DNA from: Oscillospiraceae bacterium
GTDB lineage: Bacteria > Bacillota > Clostridia > Oscillospirales > Oscillospiraceae
Length of the DNA stretch: 6,702 bases
Reading direction: 5' to 3'
Assembly (NCBI GenBank): GCA_017458885.1
Contig: JAFSZQ010000132.1
Span: forward strand, 1 to 6,702
A program made the translations under genes and the position numbers. The notes beneath the pieces are model-generated. The model was not told the origin of the DNA and ran no database searches. It saw only the letters and a program-made list of their open reading frames with translations. This document shows positions 1 through 6,260 of this stretch, in pieces (positions within the stretch are counted from its first letter, which is position 1; each line of letters opens with the position of its first letter).

Positions 1-689
1 CCGACGCCCATGTGCGCAAGCCCCGCGTCCTTCATCACGGCGGTCACGTCCGCGAAGTCGAGGTTGATGAAGCCCGTCTCGCGGATGAGGTCGGAGATGC
101 TCTGCACCGCCTGCTTGAGCACGTCGTCCGCGATCTCAAAGGCGTTGGCGAAGGTGATCTTCTGATCGGTGGCGTGCTTGAGGCGCTCGTTCGGGATGAT
201 GACGAGGGCGTCCACCTTGTCGCGCAGCGCCTCGATGCCGTTCTCCGCCTGCTGCATCCGGCGGCGGCCCTCAAAGCCGAAGGGCTTGGTCACGACGCCG
301 ACGGTCAGGATGCCCGCCTCGCGCGCGATCTCCGCCACGATGGGCGCGCCGCCCGTGCCGGTGCCGCCGCCCATGCCGGCGGTGATGAACGCCATGTCGG
401 TATCCTCGAGCGCCTTGGCGATCTGGGCGCGGCTCTCCTCGGCGCTCTTGCGCCCGACCTCGGGGTCGGAGCCGGCACCCTGCCCGTGGGTGAGTTTTTC
501 GCCGATCTGGATCTTATAGGTCGCGCTCGAGACGTTGAGCGCCTGCTTGTCCGTATTGACCGCGACGAAGTCCACGCCGCGCGAGCCGGAGCGCACCATG
601 CGGTTGACGACGTTGTTCCCGCCGCCGCCGACGCCGATCACCTTGATCTTGACGACGCTCTCCTGCCCGGTCTCCAATCCGAATGCCAT
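1..689 (-). CDS. ftsZ: Cell division protein FtsZ, N-terminal part (3' end outside the window)
   Basis: FtsZ is the tubulin-like GTPase that forms the cytoplasmic Z ring and recruits the division machinery. The fragment holds 229 complete codons from the ATG at 689 and runs off the left edge. Seen: the nucleotide-binding glycine loop [13 protein letters not shown] at residues 19-31, the tubulin signature [12 protein letters not shown] at 105-116, PFGFEG at 136-141, NERL at 167-170, and the T7 synergy loop NLDFADV at 209-215, whose acidic residues drive GTP hydrolysis in the neighbouring subunit. The GTPase domain is intact as far as visible. The C-terminal domain and the tail that binds FtsA or SepF are not in the window. 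An AGGAGG site at 697-702 lies 7 bases before the ATG and fixes the start. A promoter-like sequence lies just upstream. The gene follows divIB directly, with no ftsA between them. Identification is essentially certain. Confidence 0.98.
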   Translation of the reverse strand, partial: MAFGLETGQESVVKIKVIGVGGGGNNVVNRMVRSGSRGVDFVAVNTDKQALNVSSATYKIQIGEKLTHGQGAGSDPEVGRKSAEESRAQIAKALEDTDMAFITAGMGGGTGTGGAPIVAEIAREAGILTVGVVTKPFGFEGRRRMQQAENGIEALRDKVDALVIIPNERLKHATDQKITFANAFEIADDVLKQAVQSISDLIRETGFINLDFADVTAVMKDAGLAHMGV

Positions 690-722
690 ATCGGTTCCTC
701 CTGCCGTCTCATACTCTTTTGA

Positions 723-751
723 ATTTTATTACGGAATTGTCTTTGGGTCAA
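723..751 (-). promoter_or_regulatory. Predicted sigma-A-type promoter of ftsZ
   Basis: On the minus strand a TTGACC -35 box (746-751) is separated by exactly 17 bases from a TAAAAT -10 box (723-728). Each box differs from the consensus at one position. The start of transcription would fall near 716, giving a leader of about 27 bases that contains the ftsZ ribosome binding site. The sequence sits in the only clearly AT-rich stretch of an otherwise GC-rich window, in the 97-base gap between divIB and ftsZ. The boxes and spacing are seen; promoter activity is inferred. Confidence 0.72.
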
Positions 752-767
752 TAGTCGTTTGCAATTC
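734..767. repeat. Short inverted repeat spanning the ftsZ -35 region
   Basis: GAATTG (734-739) and CAATTC (762-767) are perfect 6-base inverted arms separated by 22 bases. The midpoint falls within the -35 box of the predicted ftsZ promoter (746-751). It could be an operator with half-sites about two to three helical turns apart. The arms are short and AT-rich, so chance is a fair explanation. Confidence 0.25.
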
Positions 768-786
768 TTTTTCAAAATATTTCGCC

Positions 787-1539
787 CTATTGGGGGATGA
801 AGCTCGCCTTGCCGTCCGTCATCAGGTCGATGCGCCCCGTCTCGTTGACCTCCAGATAATCGACCACCGTGGCGAGGCTCTCCAGCTTGTAGCCGACGTC
901 CGCCGTCCACGGGATGCGCACGGCGAAGCGGTAGAGATAGCCGAAGTTCAGCGCCGTCTCGTCCGCGAGGTCGATGCGCTCGATCTTGTCGCGCATCCCG
1001 CGCGAGTCCGCCTCGCGCAGAAGCGTCAGCGCGACGTTCGCGCGGTACGCCGCCGCCGCGCCGAAATCCGCCTGCGCGCTGACCTCCGGCTCCACGAGGC
1101 GCTCGCCCGTGAGCAGCGGACAGCCCACGCCCGCCGCGTTCGCGCGTTCGAGCAGCTTGCCGTTGGCGCTTATGAGCCAGACGCCGTTCCCATCCTCGAC
1201 CGCCGCCGCAGCCTCGCACTCGGAGACCTCGATGACCAGCGTGTCGGGCAGTTTGCGGTTGATGCGCACCTCCTCCACATAGGGCAGGCGCGTGAAGATC
1301 GCCTCCTTGACGGCATACTTGTTGAGCAGGTAGAGGTTGCTCCCCAGCTCGAGCCCCGAGGCGTCGAGCACCTCCTGCTCGGCGTAGCGTTCGTTGCCGC
1401 TGACGACGATGTGATCCATGCGGAAAAAGAGCGCGGCTGCCGCGACCATCGCGGCGACGGCGACCACGGCGCCGAGCGGCCGCCACAAAAAGGAGAGCCT
1501 GCCCCGTCTGCGTCTTCGGTTGTTTCGTCTTCTCGCCAT
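787..1539 (-). CDS. ftsQ: Division protein DivIB/FtsQ (POTRA domain)
   Basis: This is a bitopic membrane protein of the divisome. In known members it forms a complex with FtsL and DivIC/FtsB that controls septal peptidoglycan synthesis. The 250 residues show a very arginine-rich cytoplasmic N terminus (1-14), one hydrophobic span at about 21-39, then an outer POTRA domain at about 41-108. The POTRA domain begins DHIVVSGNERYAEQEV and includes LPYVEEVRINRKLPDTLVIEV, broken here as LPYVEEVRIN and RKLPDTLVIEV. A beta-rich region follows to the end. Length is close to Firmicutes DivIB (about 260). An upstream in-frame ATG at 1602 was rejected because it lies inside murA and would add 21 residues that are only an out-of-frame reading of murA. 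The ATG at 1539 has an AAGGA site 9 bases upstream and lies 22 bases after murA. The family varies strongly in sequence, so position and architecture carry much of the call. Confidence 0.92.
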   Translation of the reverse strand: MARRRNNRRRRRGRLSFLWRPLGAVVAVAAMVAAAALFFRMDHIVVSGNERYAEQEVLDASGLELGSNLYLLNKYAVKEAIFTRLPYVEEVRINRKLPDTLVIEVSECEAAAAVEDGNGVWLISANGKLLERANAAGVGCPLLTGERLVEPEVSAQADFGAAAAYRANVALTLLREADSRGMRDKIERIDLADETALNFGYLYRFAVRIPWTADVGYKLESLATVVDYLEVNETGRIDLMTDGKASFIPQ

Positions 1540-1548
1540 AGCTTTCGT

Positions 1549-1553
1549 TCCTT
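1549..1553 (-). promoter_or_regulatory. Ribosome binding site deciding the divIB/ftsQ start
   Basis: AAGGA on the minus strand lies 9 bases before the ATG at 1539. It favours this start over the upstream in-frame ATG at 1602, which would overlap murA by 41 bases. Confidence 0.7.
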
Positions 1554-1561
1554 TTCTGTCT

Positions 1562-2818
1562 CTACGTCTCCCGCCGCGCGATCGCCGCGCCGAGCGCGGC
1601 AAGGTCGCGTTCGATGCTCTCGTACCCGCGGTCGATGTGCTCGAGCCGCGTCACGCGCGTAACTCCCTCCGCCTGCAAGCCCGCGAGCACCAGCGCCGCG
1701 CCGCCGCGCAGGTCGGTGCACTTGACGCTCGCGCCGTGCAGCGCCTCGACGCCGCTCACGACCGCGACCCTGCCCGCGACGCGCACGTCCGCGCCCATGC
1801 GCGCGAGTTCGTCCACATGGCGGTAGCGGTTTTCAAAGATGTTCTCCACGAACACGGTGCTGCCCGCGGACTTCAGCAGCGCCGCCATCAGCGCCGGCTG
1901 CGCGTCCGTCGGGAACCCCGGGTACGGCGCGGTGCGCACGGGGCGGATCGCTCTGATCGGCGCGGCGCTTCGGAGCGTCACCGCGCTGTCCGCGCTCTCG
2001 ACCTGACAGCCCGCCTCCGCGAGCGCGCCCGTCACCGTGGAGAGCTGGCGCGGCTCGACGCCGGAGAGCCGCACGTCCCCGCCGCACGCCGCCGCCGCGC
2101 ACAGGTACGTCGCCGCAACGATGCGGTCGGCGATGACGCGGTGCGTCCCGCCGTGGAGCGCGCGCTTCCCCGCGACCGTGACGATGGAGCTGCCCGCGCC
2201 GCGCACGTCCGCGCCCATGGCGTTCAGGAAGTCCTGCAGCTCCGCGATCTCCGGCTCACGCGCGGCGTTGTAGATGACCGTCGTGCCCTCCGCGCCGCAG
2301 GCGGCGAGGATGGCGTTCTCCGTCGCGCCGACGCTCGGCAGGGGCAGCACCAGCTCCGCGGCGGTAAGTACCTTCGCCTTGCAGCGCAGCACGCCGCCGC
2401 GCTCCTCGATCTCCGCGCCGAGCGCGCGCAGCGCCGCGAGGTGCAGGTCGATGGGGCGCGGGCCCAGCTCGCACCCGCCCGGGTACGAGAGCGTCGCCTC
2501 GCCCTGCCGCGCGAGGATCGCGCCGAGGAAGATGACCGACGAGCGCATCTCGCGCATCAGCGCGTCCGGCACTTCTCCGCGATCCATATGCGTCGTGTCC
2601 ACGACCAGCGCGCCGCCGTCCCGGCGCGTGCAGCAGCCGAGGTGGCGCAGGATCGCGACGGACGCCTCCACGTCGCTCAAATGCGGGCAGTTCTCGACGA
2701 CGCACTCCCCCGCGCACAAAATGGTCGCCGCCAGCACGGGCAGCACGCCGTTCTTCGACCCCTGTATCGTCAGTTCACCGCAAAGGCGCTTGCCGCCTTC
2801 GACGAACAGCTCCTGCAT
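1562..2818 (-). CDS. murA: UDP-N-acetylglucosamine 1-carboxyvinyltransferase MurA
   Basis: MurA transfers enolpyruvate from phosphoenolpyruvate to UDP-GlcNAc, the first committed step of peptidoglycan precursor synthesis in the cytoplasm. The 418 residues match the usual length of about 418-420. Seen: GSKNGVLPVLAA with Lys22 and Asn23, PGGCELGPRPIDLH with the active-site Cys116 and Arg121, GFPTDAQ with Asp305, TDLRGGA with Arg371, and HIDRGYE with Arg397 near the end. All residues expected for catalysis are present. Because the loop cysteine is kept, the enzyme is predicted to be open to fosfomycin, as is typical for Cys-type MurA. An upstream ATG at 2872 would add 18 residues without family support; the ATG at 2818 has GGAGG 7 bases upstream. 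The gene lies 85 bases after murG and 22 bases before divIB, where Bacillus has murB. Firmicutes often have two MurA paralogues; whether this one is the main enzyme cannot be told from here. Confidence 0.97.
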   Translation of the reverse strand: MQELFVEGGKRLCGELTIQGSKNGVLPVLAATILCAGECVVENCPHLSDVEASVAILRHLGCCTRRDGGALVVDTTHMDRGEVPDALMREMRSSVIFLGAILARQGEATLSYPGGCELGPRPIDLHLAALRALGAEIEERGGVLRCKAKVLTAAELVLPLPSVGATENAILAACGAEGTTVIYNAAREPEIAELQDFLNAMGADVRGAGSSIVTVAGKRALHGGTHRVIADRIVAATYLCAAAACGGDVRLSGVEPRQLSTVTGALAEAGCQVESADSAVTLRSAAPIRAIRPVRTAPYPGFPTDAQPALMAALLKSAGSTVFVENIFENRYRHVDELARMGADVRVAGRVAVVSGVEALHGASVKCTDLRGGAALVLAGLQAEGVTRVTRLEHIDRGYESIERDLAALGAAIARRET

Positions 2819-2825
2819 CTCGTCT

Positions 2826-2830
2826 CCTCC
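2826..2830 (-). promoter_or_regulatory. Ribosome binding site deciding the murA start
   Basis: GGAGG on the minus strand lies 7 bases before the ATG at 2818. It supports the 418-residue product and argues against the upstream in-frame ATG at 2872, which has no comparable site at proper spacing. Confidence 0.8.
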
Positions 2831-2903
2831 ACATACGATGGTTTTCACTAGCCCATAGTATGCAGGGGACACGAGAGGGGGTGACGTGGCGAGCGCCGCG
2901 CCG

Positions 2904-4028
2904 TTACGAAAGCGTCAGCCCCATCACCGCCTCATAAATGCGCTCCGTGGCGTCTCTCACACCGAGGGCCGCCATGTTTTTTGCCATCGACTCGCGCTTG
3001 GTTTCATCGTGCAGGATGCCTGCGGCGGCGGCAAAGAGCCGCTTGCCGTCCAGACCCTCCTCCGGCAGCACGAGCGCCGCGCCGTGCGCGGCGAGCACCT
3101 CCGCGTTGCGCTCCTGATGGCGGTTCGTCACGTTCGGCGAGGGGATCAGGATCGCGGGCACGCCGAGCGCCGTCAGCTCCGCGAGCGTGGACGCGCCCGC
3201 GCGGGCGATCACGAGGTCGGCGGCGCGCATCACGTCCGGCATATCGTGGATGTATTCCCGCACGTCGAGCGACGGGTGCGCCGCGAGATCGACCTCGCGC
3301 GCGGCAAGCCCGACCTGCATCGCGCCCCACGAAAACGAGCCGACGGCGTGGATGTGGTGGAACGGCTCGCGCGCGCTCTCCAGCTCGAGGAAATCCATGA
3401 TCAGCGCGTTCATCCGCCCCGCGCCGAGGCTGCCCCAGAACGAGACGATCAGCGGCCGCCCGTCGTCCAGCCCCAGGGCGCGCTTCGCCTCCTCCTTCGT
3501 CTGCGTGAAGAAATCGCCGCGCACGGGCGTGCCGGTGACGACCACCTTATCGCCGTCGCGGTAGTGCGCGCGGCAGTCCTCGAAGCCGACCATGACGAGG
3601 TCGGCGCAGGAGGCGAGCCGCCGCGTGGTCAGCCCGGGAACGACGTTCGACTCGTGGATCGCCGTCGGGATGCCGCGCCGCGCGCCGCAGCGCACGATGG
3701 GATAGCTGGCGTAGCCGCCGGTGCCGACGATCAGGTCGGGGCGGAACTCGTCGAGGATCGCGTCCGCCTCGCCCCGCGAGCGCAGGAGATTGTTCGCGGA
3801 AACGAGGTTGTGGCGCAGTTCCCTGGGCTTCAGCGAGCGGTGGAACGAGGAGACGTTGACGGCGCGGAACGGATACGGCGTCCGCGCGAGCAGGGCGCGC
3901 TCCAGCCCGCGCTCCGCGCCGACGAACAAAATGTCCGCCGCGGGCTCCTTTTCCCGCATATAGTCGGCGAGCGCGAGCGCGGGGTTGACGTGCCCCGCCG
4001 TGCCGCCGCAGGTAAAGATGACTTTCAT
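2904..4028 (-). CDS. murG: Lipid II synthase MurG (undecaprenyl-PP-MurNAc-pentapeptide GlcNAc transferase)
   Basis: MurG is a peripheral GT-B glycosyltransferase on the inner face of the membrane. It adds GlcNAc from UDP-GlcNAc to lipid I, giving lipid II. The 374 residues fit the family (about 355-370). Seen: the first glycine-rich loop CGGTAGHVNPALALA at 7-21, the second glycine motif VGTGGYASYP at 101-110, IHESNVVPGLTTRRLA at 124-139, the third loop region SFWGSLGAGRMN at 196-207, and the UDP-GlcNAc binding segment ARAGASTLAEL at 275-285 followed by PSPNVTNRHQERNAE at 296-310. The last segment is of the Firmicutes type. The third loop differs from the usual GGSQGA form. The start at 4028 gives MKVIFTCGGT, right where family members begin; longer readings only translate ftsW out of frame. 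It begins 8 bases after the ftsW stop, so translation is probably coupled. Confidence 0.98.
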   Translation of the reverse strand: MKVIFTCGGTAGHVNPALALADYMREKEPAADILFVGAERGLERALLARTPYPFRAVNVSSFHRSLKPRELRHNLVSANNLLRSRGEADAILDEFRPDLIVGTGGYASYPIVRCGARRGIPTAIHESNVVPGLTTRRLASCADLVMVGFEDCRAHYRDGDKVVVTGTPVRGDFFTQTKEEAKRALGLDDGRPLIVSFWGSLGAGRMNALIMDFLELESAREPFHHIHAVGSFSWGAMQVGLAAREVDLAAHPSLDVREYIHDMPDVMRAADLVIARAGASTLAELTALGVPAILIPSPNVTNRHQERNAEVLAAHGAALVLPEEGLDGKRLFAAAAGILHDETKRESMAKNMAALGVRDATERIYEAVMGLTLS

Positions 4029-4032
4029 AAAA

Positions 4033-4038
4033 CCCCCT
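4033..4038 (-). promoter_or_regulatory. Ribosome binding site of murG overlapping the ftsW stop codon
   Basis: The minus strand reads TAGGGGGTTTTATG: the ftsW stop TAG (4037-4039) runs into AGGGGG, which sits only 4 bases before the murG ATG. The site is close to consensus with one mismatch, and the spacing is short. A ribosome ending ftsW would sit on it, which suggests coupled translation of the two genes. Confidence 0.6.
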
Positions 4039-5227
4039 ACGATGCCGGCATCTGGCGCGACACGCTCAACACCAGCCCCATCTCCGCGAGCTGAATGACC
4101 AGCGCCGTGCCGCCGTAGCTGAAGAACGGAAGCGAGATGCCCGTGTTCGGGAGCAGGTTCGTCACGACCGCGATGTTCAAAAACACCTGCAGCGCCACCT
4201 GCGTCGTGACGCCGACGGCGAGCAGCGCGCCGAAGCGGTCGCGCGCGTGGAGCGCGATCCAGTAGCCGCGGATGATGAGCAGGGCGAAAAGCGCCATGAT
4301 GAGCGTCGCGCCGATGAGCCCCAGCTCCTCGCAGATGATGGCGAAGATGAAGTCGTTGTGCCGCTCGGGGAGATACATGAACTTCTGGCGGCTCTTGCCG
4401 AGCCCCACGCCCAGCAGCCCGCCGGAGCCGATGGCGAGCAGGCTCTGGCGGATCTGGTACCCCGCGCCGCGCATCAGCTCGGGGTCGGTGCTCAATGGGT
4501 CGCGCCAGATGGCGATGCGCGAGGAGTTGTAGCTGATCTTGCCGGAGAGGTACGCCCACACGCCCGCCGCGCCGGCGCCCAGCCCCGCGCCGACCCAGAA
4601 CGGGCGGATGCCGCCGACGAACATCATCACCGCGCCGATGCCGAGGATCAGGATCGTGCCGGAGAGGTGCGGCTCCATCGCCATCAGCACCGCGATCACG
4701 CCGAGGAGCAGCGCGTAGGGCAAAATGCCGTAGCGGAACGTCCGCATCCGCTCGCGCTTTTTGGAGATGCTCTGGGCGAAGTAGAGGATGACGCCGACCT
4801 TGGCGATCTCCGAGGGCTGGAAGGTGAACAGCTCGCCGAAGCCGAGCCAGCGCGTCGCGTTGTTGCGCGTGATGCCGACGCCCGGGATCAGCACGAGCAC
4901 CAGCAGGATGATGGCGAGCGCAAGGACGTACTTGCCCGCCACGCGGTAGCGTTCGTAGTTGATGCGCCCGATGAGCAGCATCGCCGCGACGCCGATGGCG
5001 GCGAACACGCCCTGCCGGATGAGGTAGTACGCGGGGCCGACGCCCTCGTAGTACGCCATCGGGAAGCTCGCGGAAAAGAGCATGATGAGCCCCACGCCCG
5101 TCAGCAGCAGCGTCAGCAGGAGGAACGGCACGTCCAGCGGCCCGCGCCCCGCCTCCTTCGCCGCGGCTTCGATCTCGCGCCGCCGCTCGCGCTGCTGCTG
5201 CCGCAGCTCGCGCTCTTCTCTGGTCAT
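4037..5227 (-). CDS. ftsW: SEDS peptidoglycan glycosyltransferase, FtsW/SpoVE type
   Basis: SEDS proteins are polytopic membrane glycosyltransferases that polymerise lipid II into glycan strands, working with a class B penicillin-binding protein. The 396 residues begin with a charged, probably helical cytoplasmic segment (1-28), followed by about ten hydrophobic spans, for example near 33-53, 70-87, 98-116, 168-184, 188-205, 333-355 and 368-390. Seen: RNNATRWLGFG at 121-131, FQPSEIAK at 136-143, LPERHNDFIFA at 286-296 with Asp292 at the position of the catalytic SEDS aspartate, and PNTGISLPFFSYGGT at 360-374. The start at 5227 has a GGGAGG-type site 9 bases upstream. It lies 37 bases after mraY and 8 bases before murG. 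In this position Bacillus has spoVE, a sporulation paralogue of ftsW; the sequence alone does not separate FtsW from SpoVE. RodA is less likely because of the dcw setting. Confidence 0.95.
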   Translation of the reverse strand: MTREERELRQQQRERRREIEAAAKEAGRGPLDVPFLLLTLLLTGVGLIMLFSASFPMAYYEGVGPAYYLIRQGVFAAIGVAAMLLIGRINYERYRVAGKYVLALAIILLVLVLIPGVGITRNNATRWLGFGELFTFQPSEIAKVGVILYFAQSISKKRERMRTFRYGILPYALLLGVIAVLMAMEPHLSGTILILGIGAVMMFVGGIRPFWVGAGLGAGAAGVWAYLSGKISYNSSRIAIWRDPLSTDPELMRGAGYQIRQSLLAIGSGGLLGVGLGKSRQKFMYLPERHNDFIFAIICEELGLIGATLIMALFALLIIRGYWIALHARDRFGALLAVGVTTQVALQVFLNIAVVTNLLPNTGISLPFFSYGGTALVIQLAEMGLVLSVSRQMPAS

Positions 5228-5264
5228 AACGTGTCGCCTCCCTTCCGGCGGTTTTTTTCAGCGT

Positions 5265-6260
5265 TCAGAAAATGCGGTACCGGTCCATCACGCCCAGCAG
5301 CGCGGCGAAGCAGCCGATCGCGCTCGCCGCCGTGAACACCGCGACGAGCTTGACCTCGCTCCAGCCGCACAGCTCGAGGTGGTGGTGCAGCGGCGCCATT
5401 TTGAACAGACGCTTTCCGTGCGTCAGCTTGAAATACCCGATCTGCAAAATATCAGACAGCGTCTCGCAGATGTAGACGAGCCCGACGGGGATCAGGACGA
5501 GCGGCATATCGTAGGCGAACGCCAGCGCCGCCACCGTGCCGCCGAGGAACAGCGAGCCCGTGTCGCCCATGAACACCTTCGCGGGGTGGAAGTTGTAGAC
5601 GAGGAAGCCCAGCAGCCCCCCGACCAGCGCGCCGGAGAAAACGCCGAGCTGCGCGTAGTCCGCGCGCCACGCCGCGACCGCCGCGAAAAACAGCCCCACG
5701 GGCACCGTCACGCTCGCGGCGAGCCCGTCGATGCCGTCGGTGATGTTGACGGCGTTGACCGTGCCGACGATGACGAAGGCGGAGAAGACCAGATAGACGT
5801 GCCAGCTCAAGACGATATGCGTCCCGAAAAACGGGACGTACAGGTTCGGCGTGAGCAGCCCCTCGTAGCGCATGAGCGTCAAAAACGCCACCGCCGCCGC
5901 GAGCTGGAGCAGGAATTTCTGGAGCGCCGTCAGGCCCAGATTGCGGTGGTGGACGACCTTCTCATAGTCGTCGAGAAAGCCGATGACGCCGAAGATCAGC
6001 GCAAAGCCGAAGACGTAGAGGTGCTTGTTGTCGCCGCGCAGCATCCCGCCCCAGCCCGCGGGCAGGATGGCGGCGAAGACGCCCGCGATGAACATCAGCC
6101 CGCCCATCGTGGGCGTGCCCGCCTTGGCGTTGTGCCAGGTGGGGCCGTCCTCACGGATCTCCTGCCCCGCCTTGAGTCGGCGGAGCCATGGGATCAGAAG
6201 GCGCCCCGCCGCCGCCGTGACCGCGAAGCCCAGTAGACACGCAAGGACTGTTTTCATCAT
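5265..6260 (-). CDS. mraY: Phospho-MurNAc-pentapeptide transferase MraY
   Basis: MraY is an integral membrane enzyme that moves phospho-MurNAc-pentapeptide from UDP to undecaprenyl phosphate, forming lipid I and releasing UMP. The 331 residues fit the family (about 320-360). Seen: NAKAGTPTMGG at 44-54, FLDDYEK at 95-101 with the paired aspartates Asp97 and Asp98, NAVNITDGIDGLA at 169-181, MGDTGSLFLGG at 231-241 with the metal-binding Asp233, and the HHH motif at 292-294 within MAPLHHHLE. Several hydrophobic spans alternate with these cytoplasmic loops. The start is one of two adjacent ATG codons (6260 or 6257); the first has the better spacing, 8 bases, to its AAAGGAG site. The upstream murE frame runs on into this gene for 110 bases. 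Downstream, where most dcw clusters have murD, only 37 bases separate it from ftsW. Confidence 0.98.
   Translation of the reverse strand: MMKTVLACLLGFAVTAAAGRLLIPWLRRLKAGQEIREDGPTWHNAKAGTPTMGGLMFIAGVFAAILPAGWGGMLRGDNKHLYVFGFALIFGVIGFLDDYEKVVHHRNLGLTALQKFLLQLAAAVAFLTLMRYEGLLTPNLYVPFFGTHIVLSWHVYLVFSAFVIVGTVNAVNITDGIDGLAASVTVPVGLFFAAVAAWRADYAQLGVFSGALVGGLLGFLVYNFHPAKVFMGDTGSLFLGGTVAALAFAYDMPLVLIPVGLVYICETLSDILQIGYFKLTHGKRLFKMAPLHHHLELCGWSEVKLVAVFTAASAIGCFAALLGVMDRYRIF

Noticed and set aside
1540..1602. Longer divIB/ftsQ start at 1602
   Set aside because: It overlaps murA by 41 bases and adds only an out-of-frame reading of it; the start at 1539 has a proper ribosome binding site.
2886..2903. 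GC-rich inverted repeat after the murG stop as a terminator
   Set aside because: The stem GGCG/CGCC is very short and no T run follows it in the direction of transcription.
4029..4559. 177-residue N-terminal extension of murG
   Set aside because: It is an out-of-frame reading of ftsW. MurG similarity and a ribosome binding site begin exactly at 4028.
5230..5256. Possible plus-strand terminator (CGCC...GGCG followed by a T run) between mraY and ftsW
   Set aside because: The stem is only four base pairs, faces the strand without genes, and coincides with the ftsW ribosome binding site.
535..6236. Long open frames on the plus strand across most of the window (several of more than 350 codons)
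   Set aside because: They lie antisense to well-supported genes, have arginine-, alanine- and histidine-rich compositions without family motifs, and are expected where GC-rich codons leave few stops in the opposite frame.
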